Assembly (NCBI GenBank): GCA_029931535.1
Contig: JAQPZY010001689.1
Coordinates: forward strand, 2,942,501-3,006,500
Reading direction: 5' to 3'
DNA: 64,000 nucleotides
DNA from: Margaritifera margaritifera
Lineage: Eukaryota; Mollusca; Bivalvia; Unionida; Margaritiferidae
Positions 41,340 through 55,820 of the stretch are shown one piece after another. The translations under genes and the position numbers were made by a program. The notes beneath the pieces are model-generated. The model did not search any database and was not told the origin of the DNA. It worked only from the letters and a program-made list of their open reading frames with translations. Within the stretch, counting starts at the first letter, position 1; the number at the start of each line of letters is the position of its first letter.

Positions 41340-41650
41340 TTGTGAGCACAATGCATACATGCCAACCCCTGGAGCAGTATAAGTGTAACTACATGGCGAA
41401 AAAGCATAATATATATTACGTCATGATTACAATAAACTGTATGAAAAATGTACATTTAGTTTTGCTACTAACCCGGATCTGCAGTTGGTTAAAATTCTGA
41501 TCACAAATAGGCAAAATCCGTGTGGATTAGTAACAGAATACAAACGCAAAACATATTGACAAATTATTTATACACAATACTCACTTTAACTAGTCGACAT
41601 GTTGAACTTTTGCTGAATGATCATAAAGTCAAGTCCACATATTCTGCAAT
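41340..41650. repeat. Dispersed repeat, related copy at the right window end
   Basis: The text from 'acatgccaacccctggagca' through 'aaaatgtacatttagttttg' and 'ctactaacccggatctgcag' is matched, in the same orientation, by about 63700-64000. In the right-hand copy the 'tgccaacccct' part has become a 30-bp array. Confidence 0.85.
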
Positions 41651-42312
41651 GAGCATGACGATGTGCTCAACCTGAGTACTGTATTACATCACTCTCGTAT
41701 TCTTCTTTTTAAATTTGTAAAGCACTATTGATTTATCTTTTTTATGAACTGACATGTTTTGAAGTTTAAAAAGATCCCTCTCCTCTAACATTTTTCAGTC
41801 ATATAACATCAGAAGTCACATTGTTAAAACCTGTTTTGCCTAACACCTGGCACCATTTTTTAAAAGTATTGACTGGTCCACTACCTGATTATATTATCAA
41901 ATTATAATGAATCTGTGAGATAAGTTTTAATATTGAAGAAACCCGTCTGTTTTCTTGGAAATGTGTCATATATAGCTGCTATAAATAGAAAATAAGGAAA
42001 GTACATGTAGGTCTACGATGGACAAACATACTCTTACAATATTCGCATGCAGCAGTCTTCTTTTTAATGCTTTTTTTTTTTTTTGTAATGTACCAAAAAA
42101 CTGTAATCCATATACAGGTGAGCATAAGGTGAAAAAAAGTACAATGATTATGCTAAAAGTGTAATGGTTGGCATGTAAGTCAATGTTCAATTTTTTCTTT
42201 TTATTCTCAACAAGAGTTTATTTCTTTTAAGCTCCTCTTTGTATTGTATACATGCAGTTCACATATTCTAACACAGGGTTGCATCTGCCCTCTCATGCAA
42301 AAAAAATCTTTC

Positions 42313-42883
42313 TTAAAATACTGTGTTGCACTTTCCTGATACCCTCAGACCATATTTGATGTTCTGTACAGAGTTGTCGGTTTGCATGTTTATCCTCCCT
42401 GATTTGGAATCAATAATATCGTTCATGACATTGAAGGATGACTCTACTTGCGGACCATGAAAACAACTCAGTAAAGACATGACCATCTTTGATAGACAAA
42501 GGTATATGGCAACAATATCATCACTTCCATACCAGTGATCTATATGCTGTCCCTCCTTAAATTCTGGAAAGGATTCAGTTTGGAATCTTCTAACTTCCAA
42601 ATCATACTGGTCCAACTCCTTCTCATTTAACACAATAGACGCTACTGTAGAGTTGGTAATAGTATTTCAAATCTTTCTGGCAAAGATTGCAAAATGCTAG
42701 TCCTCTGGTGTTCAGTTTTCTTACAAATTGACCAACTACGTTCGAATCAACTTTGTGTTCAAGCCATTCCCATTTCCACACATTTTTCAAACCTTTATCC
42801 AAATTTTTTGTGTCTGTGTCTCTATCAATGTTTGAGATGCTATGTTTGGCAAGCATGCTTATTTCTGTCAGTTTCCATAACAT
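42313..42883 (-). pseudogene. hAT-like transposase relic, internally deleted
   Basis: The minus-strand N-terminal piece (42883-42623) carries a zinc-finger-like part (FCNLCQ). It is joined near 42640, in a different frame, to a C-terminal piece (42633-42313) containing ESSFNVMNDIIDSKSGRINM. That segment looks like the hAT C-terminal dimerisation region. The whole catalytic middle is missing and the junction is frameshifted, so no function is expected. The family call is by resemblance only. Confidence 0.6.
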
Positions 42884-42889
42884 GAGGAT

Positions 42890-44194
42890 TAATTGGATGA
42901 GTATAAACTTTTGACCAAACAGAATGATCTTTACAATGATCGTCTGTTAAATAACATATGGAATGAATACTATTACAAAAATCATCTTTATATGGGTAAA
43001 TTATTGCGGAATGGGGCTGGACAGACAGTTGTTTAAAAACTGGATTGGAGATGATAGAAAAAATGGACCATATTGAGGAAAATCGGATTGAGGCCAGGAG
43101 AATGCAGAATTTCGCTTTAAAATGGAAAAAAATCATCACTGAATGATAGAATGATAACATTTTTTAAAACCTATATTACTCACCTAGAGATAAAAAATCT
43201 GAATAGTAAAAATAGAAGAATATGCCACTATTTATAAAAGGCAGAAGTTGTTAAAGTGAAAGTCATCATCTTGATTGTGGATAAGACTTAAACTTCCACC
43301 CTGTCCAGTACATGCCAATGAACTGATTCCAGTCTGCAATCCCGTACTGTACCAAGACCAATAGCAAACTAAATTACATTCAAATACTTAAATATTCATA
43401 ATATATGAAATACATGAGAAATGAATCTGTTTTTGTATTTGCTAATTTATAATTTAAAAAAAAAAAATATTATTATCTACTGAAATAAATTCCTATATAT
43501 GTGAACAGAACATAACCCGGTGTAGATTTTAGTATTATCCACAATGGAGGTATTAAACTAATTCTTTGAGATGAAGACTTTCACTCAAACACTTGTCTCT
43601 TTTAATAAAGGATGACATAGTCTTTTAATGCCTTTACAACTGAGAGTTTTTTAATCTACAAGTGAGTAATTTAATTTTTTAAAATGTTATTTGTTATATC
43701 AGTGTTGGTGAGCTAATGAATAGTGAAACAAGGTTCTTCCTATTTTTCAACAATATGCATCATACATGTAACTTGTCAAAGTTATTTACGATTATGAGCA
43801 TCCCTTTTCCCAACTTTCTGAAAAAAGTATTTGACTATTTTGTCTCAATCCTGTAGAGCTGCATTAGTGTCCAAAAACATAAGTACATAAATACAATTCT
43901 GTTAAAATGATGTGCAAACATTGCAAGGCAAGAAAATATGATTTTGGCCAAAAACATATGGTGTCCATAAACAAACAGTGTCAACAGACATACAGCAAAT
44001 ACAGGAGTCCTTTCATTTGTCTACTTCAAGTGGTTGTTGATTAATCTCCGTAACAAGGTTTTCATTACAAAAAAAGAAGTCCAAAACGATCAAAAACATG
44101 TTTAAAACCCCCCTCTTAAGAATACTTTCTGCTCCTGTGCTTTAAGGCTGAGATATCTTTTCTTTTTTTAAGAACTGTCAATCTTCCTGCAGAC
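42890..44194. other. Intergenic / 3' UTR of the Tudor gene
   Basis: The part next to 44194 should be 3' UTR of the minus-strand Tudor gene. No canonical minus-strand AATAAA is seen close by; an ATTAAA candidate (minus strand) lies near 43648-43653. Nothing else is recognised. Confidence 0.4.
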
Positions 44195-44248
44195 TTAACC
44201 CTGTGGGTTTGACACGATTTCAACAATTCTCACTTCAGATGTGTAAGC
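44195..44248 (-). CDS. Tudor gene, last coding exon
   Basis: It encodes AYTSEVRIVEIVSNPQG and TAA (44195-44197). The acceptor on the minus strand is T-rich and ends 'tttttgcag'. It starts in phase 0, matching the exon ending at 49846. It is short, so it rests on the phase, acceptor and stop only. Confidence 0.65.
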   Translation of the reverse strand, partial: AYTSEVRIVEIVSNPQG

Positions 44249-47200
44249 CTGCAAAAAGAAAAAAAATTAATTAAAGAAAACTTTATCTATTACGTCTTTA
44301 ACCTTTTAAACTAACATTTTTAAAGAAAAAAAAAATGTAAAGAAGCTGTCATTAATATTGTCATTGTCCCTTGCCACCCTCCACTAAAATGCTGGAGGAC
44401 TGGGAACTAGGTGTAGTTCTGAGTCAATCATATACAGTAACTCAGTCAAAATCATTCTTGAAATTGGTATCATCAAATATCTTGCTAACTATGAAGCTTC
44501 ACAGCTAATATGACTGCAAAACATATCAAATAAGAACACTGGTTTTTACGAGCTATTACAAAATTCTATTTCAATCTAGGGATAGAACTTGGTAAAATAT
44601 GGTCCCAATCTGCTGATCATCAAACTCATCTGTGACCTGTCAAGACAAAGCATTTAAGGAAATATGGTTAATATCAAACAAAAGATTCTAATGCCTACCT
44701 AAGGTTAAAGATATGTCAGCATGCATCAGTATTCTAAGTCATCAAGGGCCATAACTATGTAAAATGCAATAAAACTCTGGTCCACATCATATTCATTTGT
44801 TACCTTGCTGAGGATAATTTTAATAGCAAATATGGTTGAAATTTAAAAAAAAAAAAAAAAAAAAAAAACGTGAATGCTTCGGTATGGTTAAGTTGTTAAA
44901 GGGCCATAACTCTGGGCTGTACACATTGGATCACCAAACATCTCGGACTAGTTCCATGTCTCAATCTGGCAAGTGACTTACAACAAGAATTTAGCCCCAG
45001 GCAAGTGCATTCTTTTCAAAAATGAAAATTGGGCATGTGCTGTTTTAAAAGTAATAAATTCACTCATTACTCATAAAGAACACTTGTTTATTTATCCTAC
45101 ATCTGAAGAAGGGCAACGGGGAAATTTACAAAAGGACTATGTTGAGTTTATCCTTTATGAACAACTGATATATGCCACTTAACAGCCTGGCTGTCACTCA
45201 CAGCAGCAAGATAAATAACATAGACTGGTTACCCAGTGTTTGCTACTACATAGATGTATTCTCTGGTATGATTTAGCAAACCAGTTAAAACTGGGAGTAT
45301 CATGTGATGGGTCTGACTACTCAGGTTATCTTAGTTCTTTGGTCAGACAACTGTTCTGCAGCAAAGTTTACTCATTTGATGTTCAAACATCAAAAGTTGG
45401 GCTTATCCTGTGTTTCATTGCCTATCAATAGCAGATCAAATGGGTCTCATCATTACCTATCCTATATATGACATCATAGCCTCAACTGACATTGGATAGA
45501 TCAACGAAGCCGACAGGGGTACTAGTTTTAGTACTGTACACATTAAACCTGTCCATGAACAAATGTCAAATTGGAAAAAGATCAAAAGAGGATGCTATGT
45601 CATATACATGGTGACATGCTGTAAAGTGAAATTTGGTAGAAAATTCGTTGATCACAGACAAACACATATGAAGTATTCATATTTGAAATGTATTTCTTAC
45701 GTATTGGAAAACAAAAATATTCTGTATAATGCAAAGACTGACCAGTCCATTTCTGCATCTCCTGTGATTCTGGTAACTCAGCTTTAATGGTATAGTAGTA
45801 AGTGATGAAAATTAAAATGATAAATAATAAAACTTGTACAAGCTGTTCCTATTAACTGTCATAACACTGATTTCTTTTGCCATATGTTGTACTAAATACT
45901 TCCAATAACATGGCAGAGATGGTGTTCTGGCGTGAACTCCGAGTTGGAGAAATTCACAGCAAAATTAATGTATGTTGGAAAAAAATATGACTATAGTATG
46001 GGTCTGTTCCATTCTGAATCGTACACCACCTTCGGTCTTCAAAAACATTTACCTGGGCCAGTTACTATCTAGCTGAGGATTATTTAATGCCTTTATACCT
46101 TAAAAAATTTCAAACCAAACCTTGTTCCGTCTGCCAAAACTTTTTTAATTTGGAAAAATAAAGTTGTTAACGGCAAGTGCAATGTTAAAGAAATGCTATT
46201 TATAGTACAAGCAGAGCCTAATACATGTTGTAAGGTGCATGGTTGTGACGCGGATCCTCGCGCAGGAAAAAAAAAAGTCGGTACATTTATACTGATTAAA
46301 ACTACCACAATACCATCCACTATAATCATTAAAATAAAATAAAGGCTACGAAACTACAGCGAAAAACAATATCTTAATCATAAAAATGTATTGTAAGTAG
46401 AATATAGACTTTATAATTTCGTTCTCAATTATATAATGCCATTTTTATTCAGACTGAATTATTTTGAAACGTGTTGCATATAATTAAAAAAGAAATGATA
46501 AAGTATATATAATTACATTACATTTTTATGATTCAGATAATTTTTTTCACTGAAGTTTCGTAGCCTTTATTTTAATTTTATAGCGGATGGTATTGTGCAT
46601 GTTTTATACAGTATATATACATGTGATTCTACTGGCGGTAGGCCAAAAATACAGTTTTAAAGGCCGTCTACTGCACATACAGTTTAGTAGTTCAAATCTA
46701 CCGCTTTAAAAAATGTAAAGAATAAAAAAAATTTATTTTAAAAAAATTATATAAAAAAAAAACAAATACGGTATTTTTACGCGTTCCATCAACACATTAG
46801 AGAAACCAGCCAGAACCAGTCTTCTGGGCACCAGAAATGTTCCACCAGTACAATGACTGGTGCATTGATGCGTGGCAGAGCAATAGGATCAGAATAAAGA
46901 ACTGCTGACATATGTACACAGCAAGCTGTGAATTTGATTGAAATCAAACAAAGAGTGTAAATACTAGAGTGTTCACAAGTTATTGGGATGCCATTCTAAG
47001 ATGATCAAAGGCAATAACTCTTAGAAACACAAGTCAAGTCTGATAATCAGTGAACTTATCTGAGCTCTTACTGAGATGAAGCTTCAAAGCAAATCTGGTT
47101 TAAGTCAAATGAAAACTGTGGATGACAGATTGTTCACAAGCTTGTGCATTTGCAACCTCAATGCTAAGATGAAATGTCCTCATCATCAATGTCATCTGAA

Positions 47201-50200
47201 CTCTTGTTTTGAGATAAAGCTTCAAAAAAATGTGGTTCAATTTAATAATAAATATGGAAGTTAGAGTGTTCACAAGGTTGTGCATTAGTAATGCCAATAC
47301 GAAGACAATGAAGAACCAAAACTCTAAATATTTGCAGAACATGCTCTTTTTCAATGAACTCATCCAAGGTCTTGTTGAGATGAATTTAAAGCAAATTTGG
47401 TTAAAATCTTATCATAAATGTTGAAACTTGAGTGTTCACAAGGTTGTGCATTAGCAATGCCTATGCTAGGATTTTAGCAATGCCTATGCTAGGATGATAA
47501 AGAATCATAACTCTAAGAAATATGCACAAAATGTACTCATTATTTAAATCATCCTTGTGGTTTAAATCTAATAATAAATGTGGAAGCATGAGTCTTCACA
47601 AGGTTGTAAATGAACAAGGCTTATGCTAAGATAATAAAGGGACCCACAACTCTAAGAAATATGAGCAGCATGTGTTTATTAGTGGACTCTTCAGAGCTGT
47701 TGTTGAAATAAAGCTTCACAGCAAATCTGGTTCAAATCTAATACTAAATTTGGATGCTAGAGGGTTACAAGGCAGATGGACAAACAGAAGCATGGATGGA
47801 AGGATGAATTGACACCATTTCTATGTCCCCTCACCTTAGTGGCATTTGACAAAAGCAAAGAAAATAGTGTTAATTCATTTTTTTTCATGGACATCAAGTA
47901 TTCGTCAGCACTTAATTTTATAGATAAAGAAGCCCTAGTGTTTCCACAGAAGAATTACTGTTCATTGTGTCTCTACTTTCATGGATTTGTTAAGCCCTTG
48001 TGATTCCACAGAAGAATTACTGTTCATTGTGTCTTTATTTTCATAGATTTAATAAGAAGCCATAGTGTTTCCACAGAAGAATTACTGTTCATTATAGGAT
48101 TAAATGATCATGATTGGGTATTTATCGACATGTAAATTTTACCTAATGACTCAAAAAGTAAATAAAGTCCCAATTACTTTATGTTAACTTTGTGAGTGAT
48201 TAGGTAATAATTTACACTTTGATAAATACCCAACCATGATCATTTAATTCTTTTGATTCCAATTTTCTTCCTGTCATCAAATCGGTGGATTTCATCAAAA
48301 AGCATTCTATTTAATGTAGCTTGTAGTTTTCTTTCATTAGCCTCTTCACATTGCGCCAAAATACCTAGCCCCATCCTCGATAGCCAAGGGTCATTGACTC
48401 TTATATAGTATTATAGGGTAGAATGCAAGAGAGGGTCATGACAGTGATCTGAGCAACTTTTGTCACTCTCTATGATTTTTTTTTTATCCAGGCTATTGCT
48501 TCTTTGCATCGTTAAGTTTGTGTAAGGAACATGTTGTTTTAGCATTCATTGTTCTTGCTTTCTACGCATTTAAATCTTTCCAAAACCAAAATCATGTCCA
48601 TTTTTAGTGAGATCCCCTGCTCATCATGACCATGACCTTTAATAACAGCTGGTGGAACATACTGTCAAAGCAAACACAATAATTTATGAATGAAGAGTGG
48701 CTTGTAAAGCCTGCCATATGCTTTGCTTGGCTAAAGGGGTGAGTGCTGGAGTGCAGGAAGCACTGTGTAATGACACTGAGCTCCTAATAGTCAATTTTAA
48801 TCTGGGGTTGCAAATTTTGATTGGAAACAACTGGGGTGGGGGGCTTCTTGTTGTTATTATTATGGTGTAAGGAGTTGGTATAAACTAAGCTTCGCCTAAA
48901 GTGACCTGGAAACTGATTGTAGTCATCCCCAGAATTTACCAAGGTGTAACAAATTCCAGATCAGTATCGTGTGACCATGTATATCCAATCACATTGCAGA
49001 AAACTATGTCAATTCATAACAAGTGGAATTATTGTGTCTTTAATTTCATGGATTGGTTAAGAAGTCCTAGTGGTTTCAACATAAGAATTACTGTTCATTG
49101 TGTCTTTAATTTTGAGGTTTGTGCCAACATAAAAAATCCCCAAAAATGTTACCCCATGTAAAATAGTGAATCAACAGTTTATCTGTATCAAACATTATTG
49201 CTGCCTTTCAAGTTAAGCCATCCCATCAAGCATGAAAAACAACCTCACTGAAAATGGCCTCTTCTGAGTGAACAGAAACAATAAAACTAAATACTTTGGT
49301 GCAGGTCCTCTCCCCCTCTCATTTTACTGAGTAGCATCTCTTTAGGGTGTTCTTAAAAAAGGGGACACTGTTTGGAATTTTTTTACCTTTCATATACCTC
49401 ATGCAGAGAAATTTGACAATACTTTAAGTGCTACTTCAAGATCAGCTCTAATGACAAGGACAAATGCTCACTTTATAGATTGTATTCCCATTCAAGAAGT
49501 ACCGCATATACTCGCATATAAGCCGGGTCCAAATGCAAACAACATAGACCCTGATCAGCTGTCGCATAATGCACCAGCAGATCAGGGTCTATGTTGTTTG
49601 TTCTACTGATTAGTCCTTACAAACTGCAGATCTGCTGGCGCATTATGCATTTGTATCGGCTTAAACACGAGTAAAAACAGTAGTAAGCACATATGCTCCC
49701 TATCTCTCTCTCTCGCACATATGCATACAAATACAAATGCTTACTTGTTGACATACGCAAAAAGGAACAGTTAAGTTCCTGGAAAAGCTCCCCAGTATCT
49801 CAATGTCAATAACCCAAGAAAACTAGAAATAAGAATTTCACTTACTGTGCTTTCACAACCTGACTGGACAACTTCTAACTTCACCAGATGTGACTCCAAG
49901 TGATTCTTAAAGTCTGAAATTGATTCTGAAAAAAATGAGACTGATCTTGTAGTACATACTTGGTGAAGGCTCTTTATCAAGAAATATCTACATAAGTCAA
50001 CTGCTTTCATAATTATTCTAACTCCAAGTCCTGAAGCGCCAAGTTAGAACTACCAAAAAGAGCATGTATAACAACAAAAATGTTGCAGTGAGAAACTTGG
50101 AACTAATGTATAAATTCATAAAATCTTTCAAGACCAAGACTGAGAATTGACCTCACCATAACATGCCTCATTACAACATAGTCCCTGATATAACACGATC

Positions 50201-53200
50201 CCTGATATAACACGGTTTTAGTCATGGATCCCATTATAATGGTTGAATTATATTTTTCCATATAATGTACCCCAGTACAAGTTGACATTGCTTATATCAC
50301 AGTACCCAGTATAAGGTGACATTGCCTATATCACACTACCCCAGTATAAGGTGGCATTGCCTATATCACAGTACCATAGTATAAGGTGACATTGCCTATA
50401 TCACAGTACCCCAGTATAAGGTGGCATTGCCTATATCACAGTACCTCAGTATAAGGTGACATTGCCTATATCACAGTACCCCAGTATATAAGGTGGCATT
50501 GCCTATATCACAGTACCCCAGTATAAGGTGGCATTGCCTATATCACAGTACCCCAGTATAAGGTGACTGCCTATATCACAGTACACTTTTATATCTCCCC
50601 TGAACAGCATAACAGTGCTGGACCATCACAGTCGCTTGGATTTTTCAGCTTTCACTCATTTTTCCACACTTCAAAATTTGCAAGATTTCTAATGAGTTCT
50701 GAGTACAAGTTTTGTCTCTTACTTCTAAAATTTATGAAATCAAGGTCAGGGATGCATAATTTGGTGAATTCGAGTTAAAAGACTTAGTGGAACTGGAGTT
50801 TCCATATTTGAAAATGCAAAATTTTTACCTCAAAACAAGAAGCTGGCCATGGGCTGCATTTCGCTGTCACATGACCATTAAGCTCCAAAACCAAAGATGA
50901 ATACTTACCTTCTTTTGAACTTTTAGTACTCTAAAAGAAAATAGGTTGTTGTATTATCTGAAGTATTTTTGGCACTACAAATGTGAAGGAGCTGAACAAA
51001 AGTGAAGGAGCTGCTGTACAAATGTGAAGGAGCTGTTGTACAAAGTACATAAAATTAGCACAAGAATTCCACAGAATGTTGTCTCACCTGCTCAGCTTTG
51101 ACATAATCCATAAACCTAGCTAAGTCACCAGAGCCAGAAGTTGGTCACTGTGACCTCCATTTGCTCATGTGGAGCAGTACCCCTCAAGATGAATAATCCC
51201 ATCAAGTTTTATGACTCTACATACAAGAGTTTCAGAGAAATGGGGCAAAAAACTTAACTGTGACACCAACAAGAAGAACAACAACAATGACAACACCATC
51301 AGAAAAGTGACACCTATTGCTCAACTAAGCTCCACTGGAGAGACAACAATTCAAGACTGAATGAATAAGATGTGTGAATCCGTAACATACAATTTTGTTA
51401 TACCTGGTTCATGTCAAAGCTATAACGTCTGATATGAAATGGGTGGCATAAATCAATTATTCTCCTTGAAATGACAATGATTTAAAAAGTGAGTGGTATT
51501 GGCTCTGACTCTCACCACTCCCCCTTATGATCCCAACAATTGGAAGGGCATGCAGTGAAAGTTTTTCAAGGCAAGATACTTCTGTATCATGGTAGCTCGG
51601 TTGGTAGAGCATTGGACTCATAATTCAAAGGTCATGGGTTCAATATCTGCTCAGGCCAGTCCATGGTGGCTGCCTTGGTGTGTCTTTGGGAAAGACACTT
51701 AGCTCCCATTTCCTTGGTATGATATAGCCACTAGTGTGTTTAAAGTGCCGTTAAAACCGACAAAACAAAAACTGTATATCATCCCATCCTGTTTTTGATG
51801 CTACCCTCTTTTGATGCAGTGTCATAAACTCCCAGTTTTTGAGAGAACGCTTCTCTCAATGATGTCATTACCACAATATTTATTTACACCGATCAACAGA
51901 TTCATACAGACAGAAAAATTATTATTATATTATTATTCTTTTAGCTTTTGAGACAAAATCTCTTCCAAAACCAAAATTATGATAAATATAAGAAGCTTTA
52001 GGAATGCTAAATTAAGTTTCTTTATGTGATTTTTTCTATAAATTTGCATTTTTTATGTGCTATTGAACGCTATATAACTCTGCAATATATTTTTCACCAG
52101 TGTACAACAGTGTCACAGGCCAAGTTAGACTCCTGTGAAGTGCATTAAAAGTGACATAATACACAAGTTTTCCGACAAGGGGTCCTCTGGTTGAAAGCAA
52201 GCCAAGAGGTGTATGAAGGAATATATCATTGTCATTTGATATGCATGCTTTGCTAAAATAACTAATGTTTTAAATGAAATGAGAGGTCTCACTATGAAAG
52301 GAATATATTTCTGAAAAAAGTGAAAGTAAGTGCTTAAGTACGTCAAAAACCAAGGACTCCAGAATAATACCAGGGGGCTAGGGGACAGCTAAATTCACAC
52401 TGAAGTCATATTCTACATCAAAAATCCCTGTCTTCAAATAAGTAACAAATACTCTGCCAAATTGGTGAATGAAAAAAAATCTTGAAAAATTAGAAATGTG
52501 TTCATGGAACACAAATATCCCATCACAGTGCCTAGGAAACTGACCTAAATGCTGAACTTAACTGGGACATGTGGATGGATGGCGGTGCTGATGGACAGAT
52601 CTATGGGACATATGGATGAATGGCGGTGCTGATGGACAGATCTATGGGACATATGGATGGCGGTGCTGATGGACAGATCTATGGGACATATGGATGGATG
52701 GCGGTGCTGATGGACAGATCTATGGGACATATGGATGGATGGCGGTGCTGATGGACAGATCTATGGGACATATGGATGGACGGCGGTGATGGACAGATCT
52801 ATGAAAAAGGGTAACATCATATGCCCCTACTTATATATATGTGTGGGTGGGGTAGGGGTGGATGAGGGGGCATACAAAGCCAACTAAAGCAACTTCAGTG
52901 GGTTACCATTGCAAATCTCCATGCTCTTTATTGCATATTCCAACCCAACCCAACCCCCATCCCAGTTATTCACCACCGCCCCCAGTCAGTGACACAAGGG
53001 TCATAATGCTAACTCCATCACATATTACACATATTACTACTATGACTCCATTTCTAAAGCCTGGTCAGAATATATTTTGAAATGTCATTGTTATATCTGA
53101 AATTGTTGTACATCTGATCTTTAACCTGTCCCAGGGATACAAATGACTGGAGCCAAGGAAGATACCCTTCTTGCTGATGGTTACTCCACGAGCAACATAT

Positions 53201-55788
53201 TACAAAGTTCGTGATTTTCGTCCCATCAGTTGAGGAGATGTGGTTTTGGACAGAGCGATGAACAAATGTTGGGCATCACAGTATCCAATGCTAAAATGTG
53301 GGCAGCAGGGAGCATGGGAATGGAGGCAGGTGCATCATTCAGCTATTTATCCTACAGGTAGCATAAACTGCCTGAGACTTGAGAGTCTACCAGTGTGTGA
53401 CGTGTACGATGGCTAGTACTTACTTGTCAGTTTGAAGGGTTTAGCTACAGGTGGAAGGGACCAGATGGGAGCTGTAGTCGTGGAAGTCTGGACTCTGCAC
53501 ATTGTCTCCACATTGCCATAATCCACGTAGAACACAGTCACCATGTCTTCCTTACTGCCCATGATCCATCCTCTGCCAAAATAAAATATTTTTAGTATTA
53601 ACTGTGATCCATTCTCAAGGAAAATCATGATATCCACACAAACACATTGCTTGGTACTGCAAAGGAAAATCGTGATATCCACACAAACACATTGCTTGGT
53701 ACTGCAAAGGAAAATCGTGATATCCACACAAACACATTGCTTGGAACTGCAAAGGAAAATCGTGATATCCACACAAACACATTGCTTGGTACTGCAAAGG
53801 AAAATCGTGATATCCACACAAACACATTGCTTGGTACTGCAAAAAGATTAAGCTTTGACCTTTGGCTGAACATATGGCAAATCGAGCTTAATTTTTTTAT
53901 CAAAACTCTCCAGAAAAGGATAAAATTTAGAAATAGCTGACAAACTTTGTCACTGTAGTAGTAGTACAGTAGTATCTGTCCTCATCTGAATGTTTTTCAT
54001 GGAAGTGATCTGCTTTATAAGTGGGAACACTTTATTCTGATGTATGTTCTAACAAGACTGTTTCATAATAGTTCATAAAACCACAAAAAAAAAGGTATTT
54101 AATGATGTGAAATCACAACAAGGTATTTAATGATGTGAAATCACAATAAGGTATTTAATGATGTGGATTCACAACAAGGTATTTAATTATGCAAATTCAC
54201 AACAAGGTTTTTATTTATGTGAAATCACAATTTGGTATTTAATGATCTTAAATCACAATAAGGTATTTAATTATGTGAATTCACAATAAGATATTTAATG
54301 ATGTGAATTCACAATAAGGTATTTAATGTGAATTCACAATAAGGTATTTAATGATGTGAATTCACAATAAGGTACTTAATGATGTGAAATCACAATAAAA
54401 TATTTAATGAGAAATCACATAAAACCACAAAAGTAAGGTATTTAATGATGTGAATTCACAAAATGTATTACATGATGTGAATTTACAATAAGGTATTTCA
54501 TTATGTGAACTCATAATAGTTCATAAACCACAAAAATAAGGTATTTAATGATTTGAAATCACATTAAAGCTGGTTCTAACTAGCCAAGAAGTGAAAGATT
54601 TAAGCATTGAATTTGAAGAAAAAAATTCCCAATTCCACAGGATGCATGACCATACCCATGTTTTAAGAGCAACAGCAGCATGAGGCGTTTTTTATAGTGA
54701 AGGACCACTCTTGTTGTTTATCATGTTGCTGCTGTAGTAGTAGCAGTATTACATGTATTAGTTGAGATATTTACAGAAGCAGCATCAACAGTAAAGCTGT
54801 CAAAATTTTAGTAAACATCTACCGGGTACCTGTCAATCCTAATGATCGGTTACCAAGGTACCCGATCAAAATTGTAGTACAGTAAATGTTTACAAACCTG
54901 AAGTAATTAATTTTAAATTGCTGCACTCTCCTCTCTGAATACGGTACTGCGTAATGATTTAACTAATGATATGAAATGCCAGGTGCTTACTCGTGTAAGT
55001 TTCTCAACCAGTGACACGTTCTTTAATCTCCCTGACAGAAGTGTCCGAGCGATTCAAAACTGACAACTAGCATAAGCAAAGATCAAACGAAATGCCGCTT
55101 AACTACATGCACTTAAAATGATAATTAATTTTTTTTACACATTATTTTTTGTACTTTCAAGAAAAAAACCCATTTTGTTTACGTATCAACTTCCTGGTCA
55201 AAAGGTATTGACTTATAGGCCAGCAGATTCAATGCATGCAAGCCCACAGTACATCAGGCCTATTCAATGCATGTAAGCCCACAGTACATCAGGCCTATTC
55301 AATGCATGAAAGCCCACAGAGGGCACAGTAACAGTAATAGCAACAGTCATACTGGAATGCTTTGTATACTCTAAACTTGCAAACTATCAAGATGTTAATA
55401 AAATATTTTTCTTATTGGAATTGTGAGCAATTTGCTCACTTAAATATACCCATGCATCTACTGTATCCTCCTTTTGCAGGATCAGGAAAGTACAATAGGC
55501 CTCCTGCACCCTATAATGGAGGCAACCTTTTCACCCTGTGACGCATCCTGTGATGATGTTCTAGCTGAGAGGGTCTTGGACTTTTTAAAAGTGTGCGGTT
55601 TGTATCCAAAATTTTACTGTATTTTAAGTATTTAACCTTTTTTTGTTCTGCTTTTTTGGGGATACCTATACCTACTCTGCACTATATAGTCTGGATTATG
55701 CTGATGTGCTATTAAACCCTACACACACATACATACATACATACACACACACATACACACAGACACACACACATACATACATACACAC

Positions 55789-55820
<32 letters not shown>

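Noticed and set aside
51588..51665. Possible functional tRNA gene
   Set aside because: The A box is good but the B box is degenerate, no full cloverleaf forms, and a SINE body follows.
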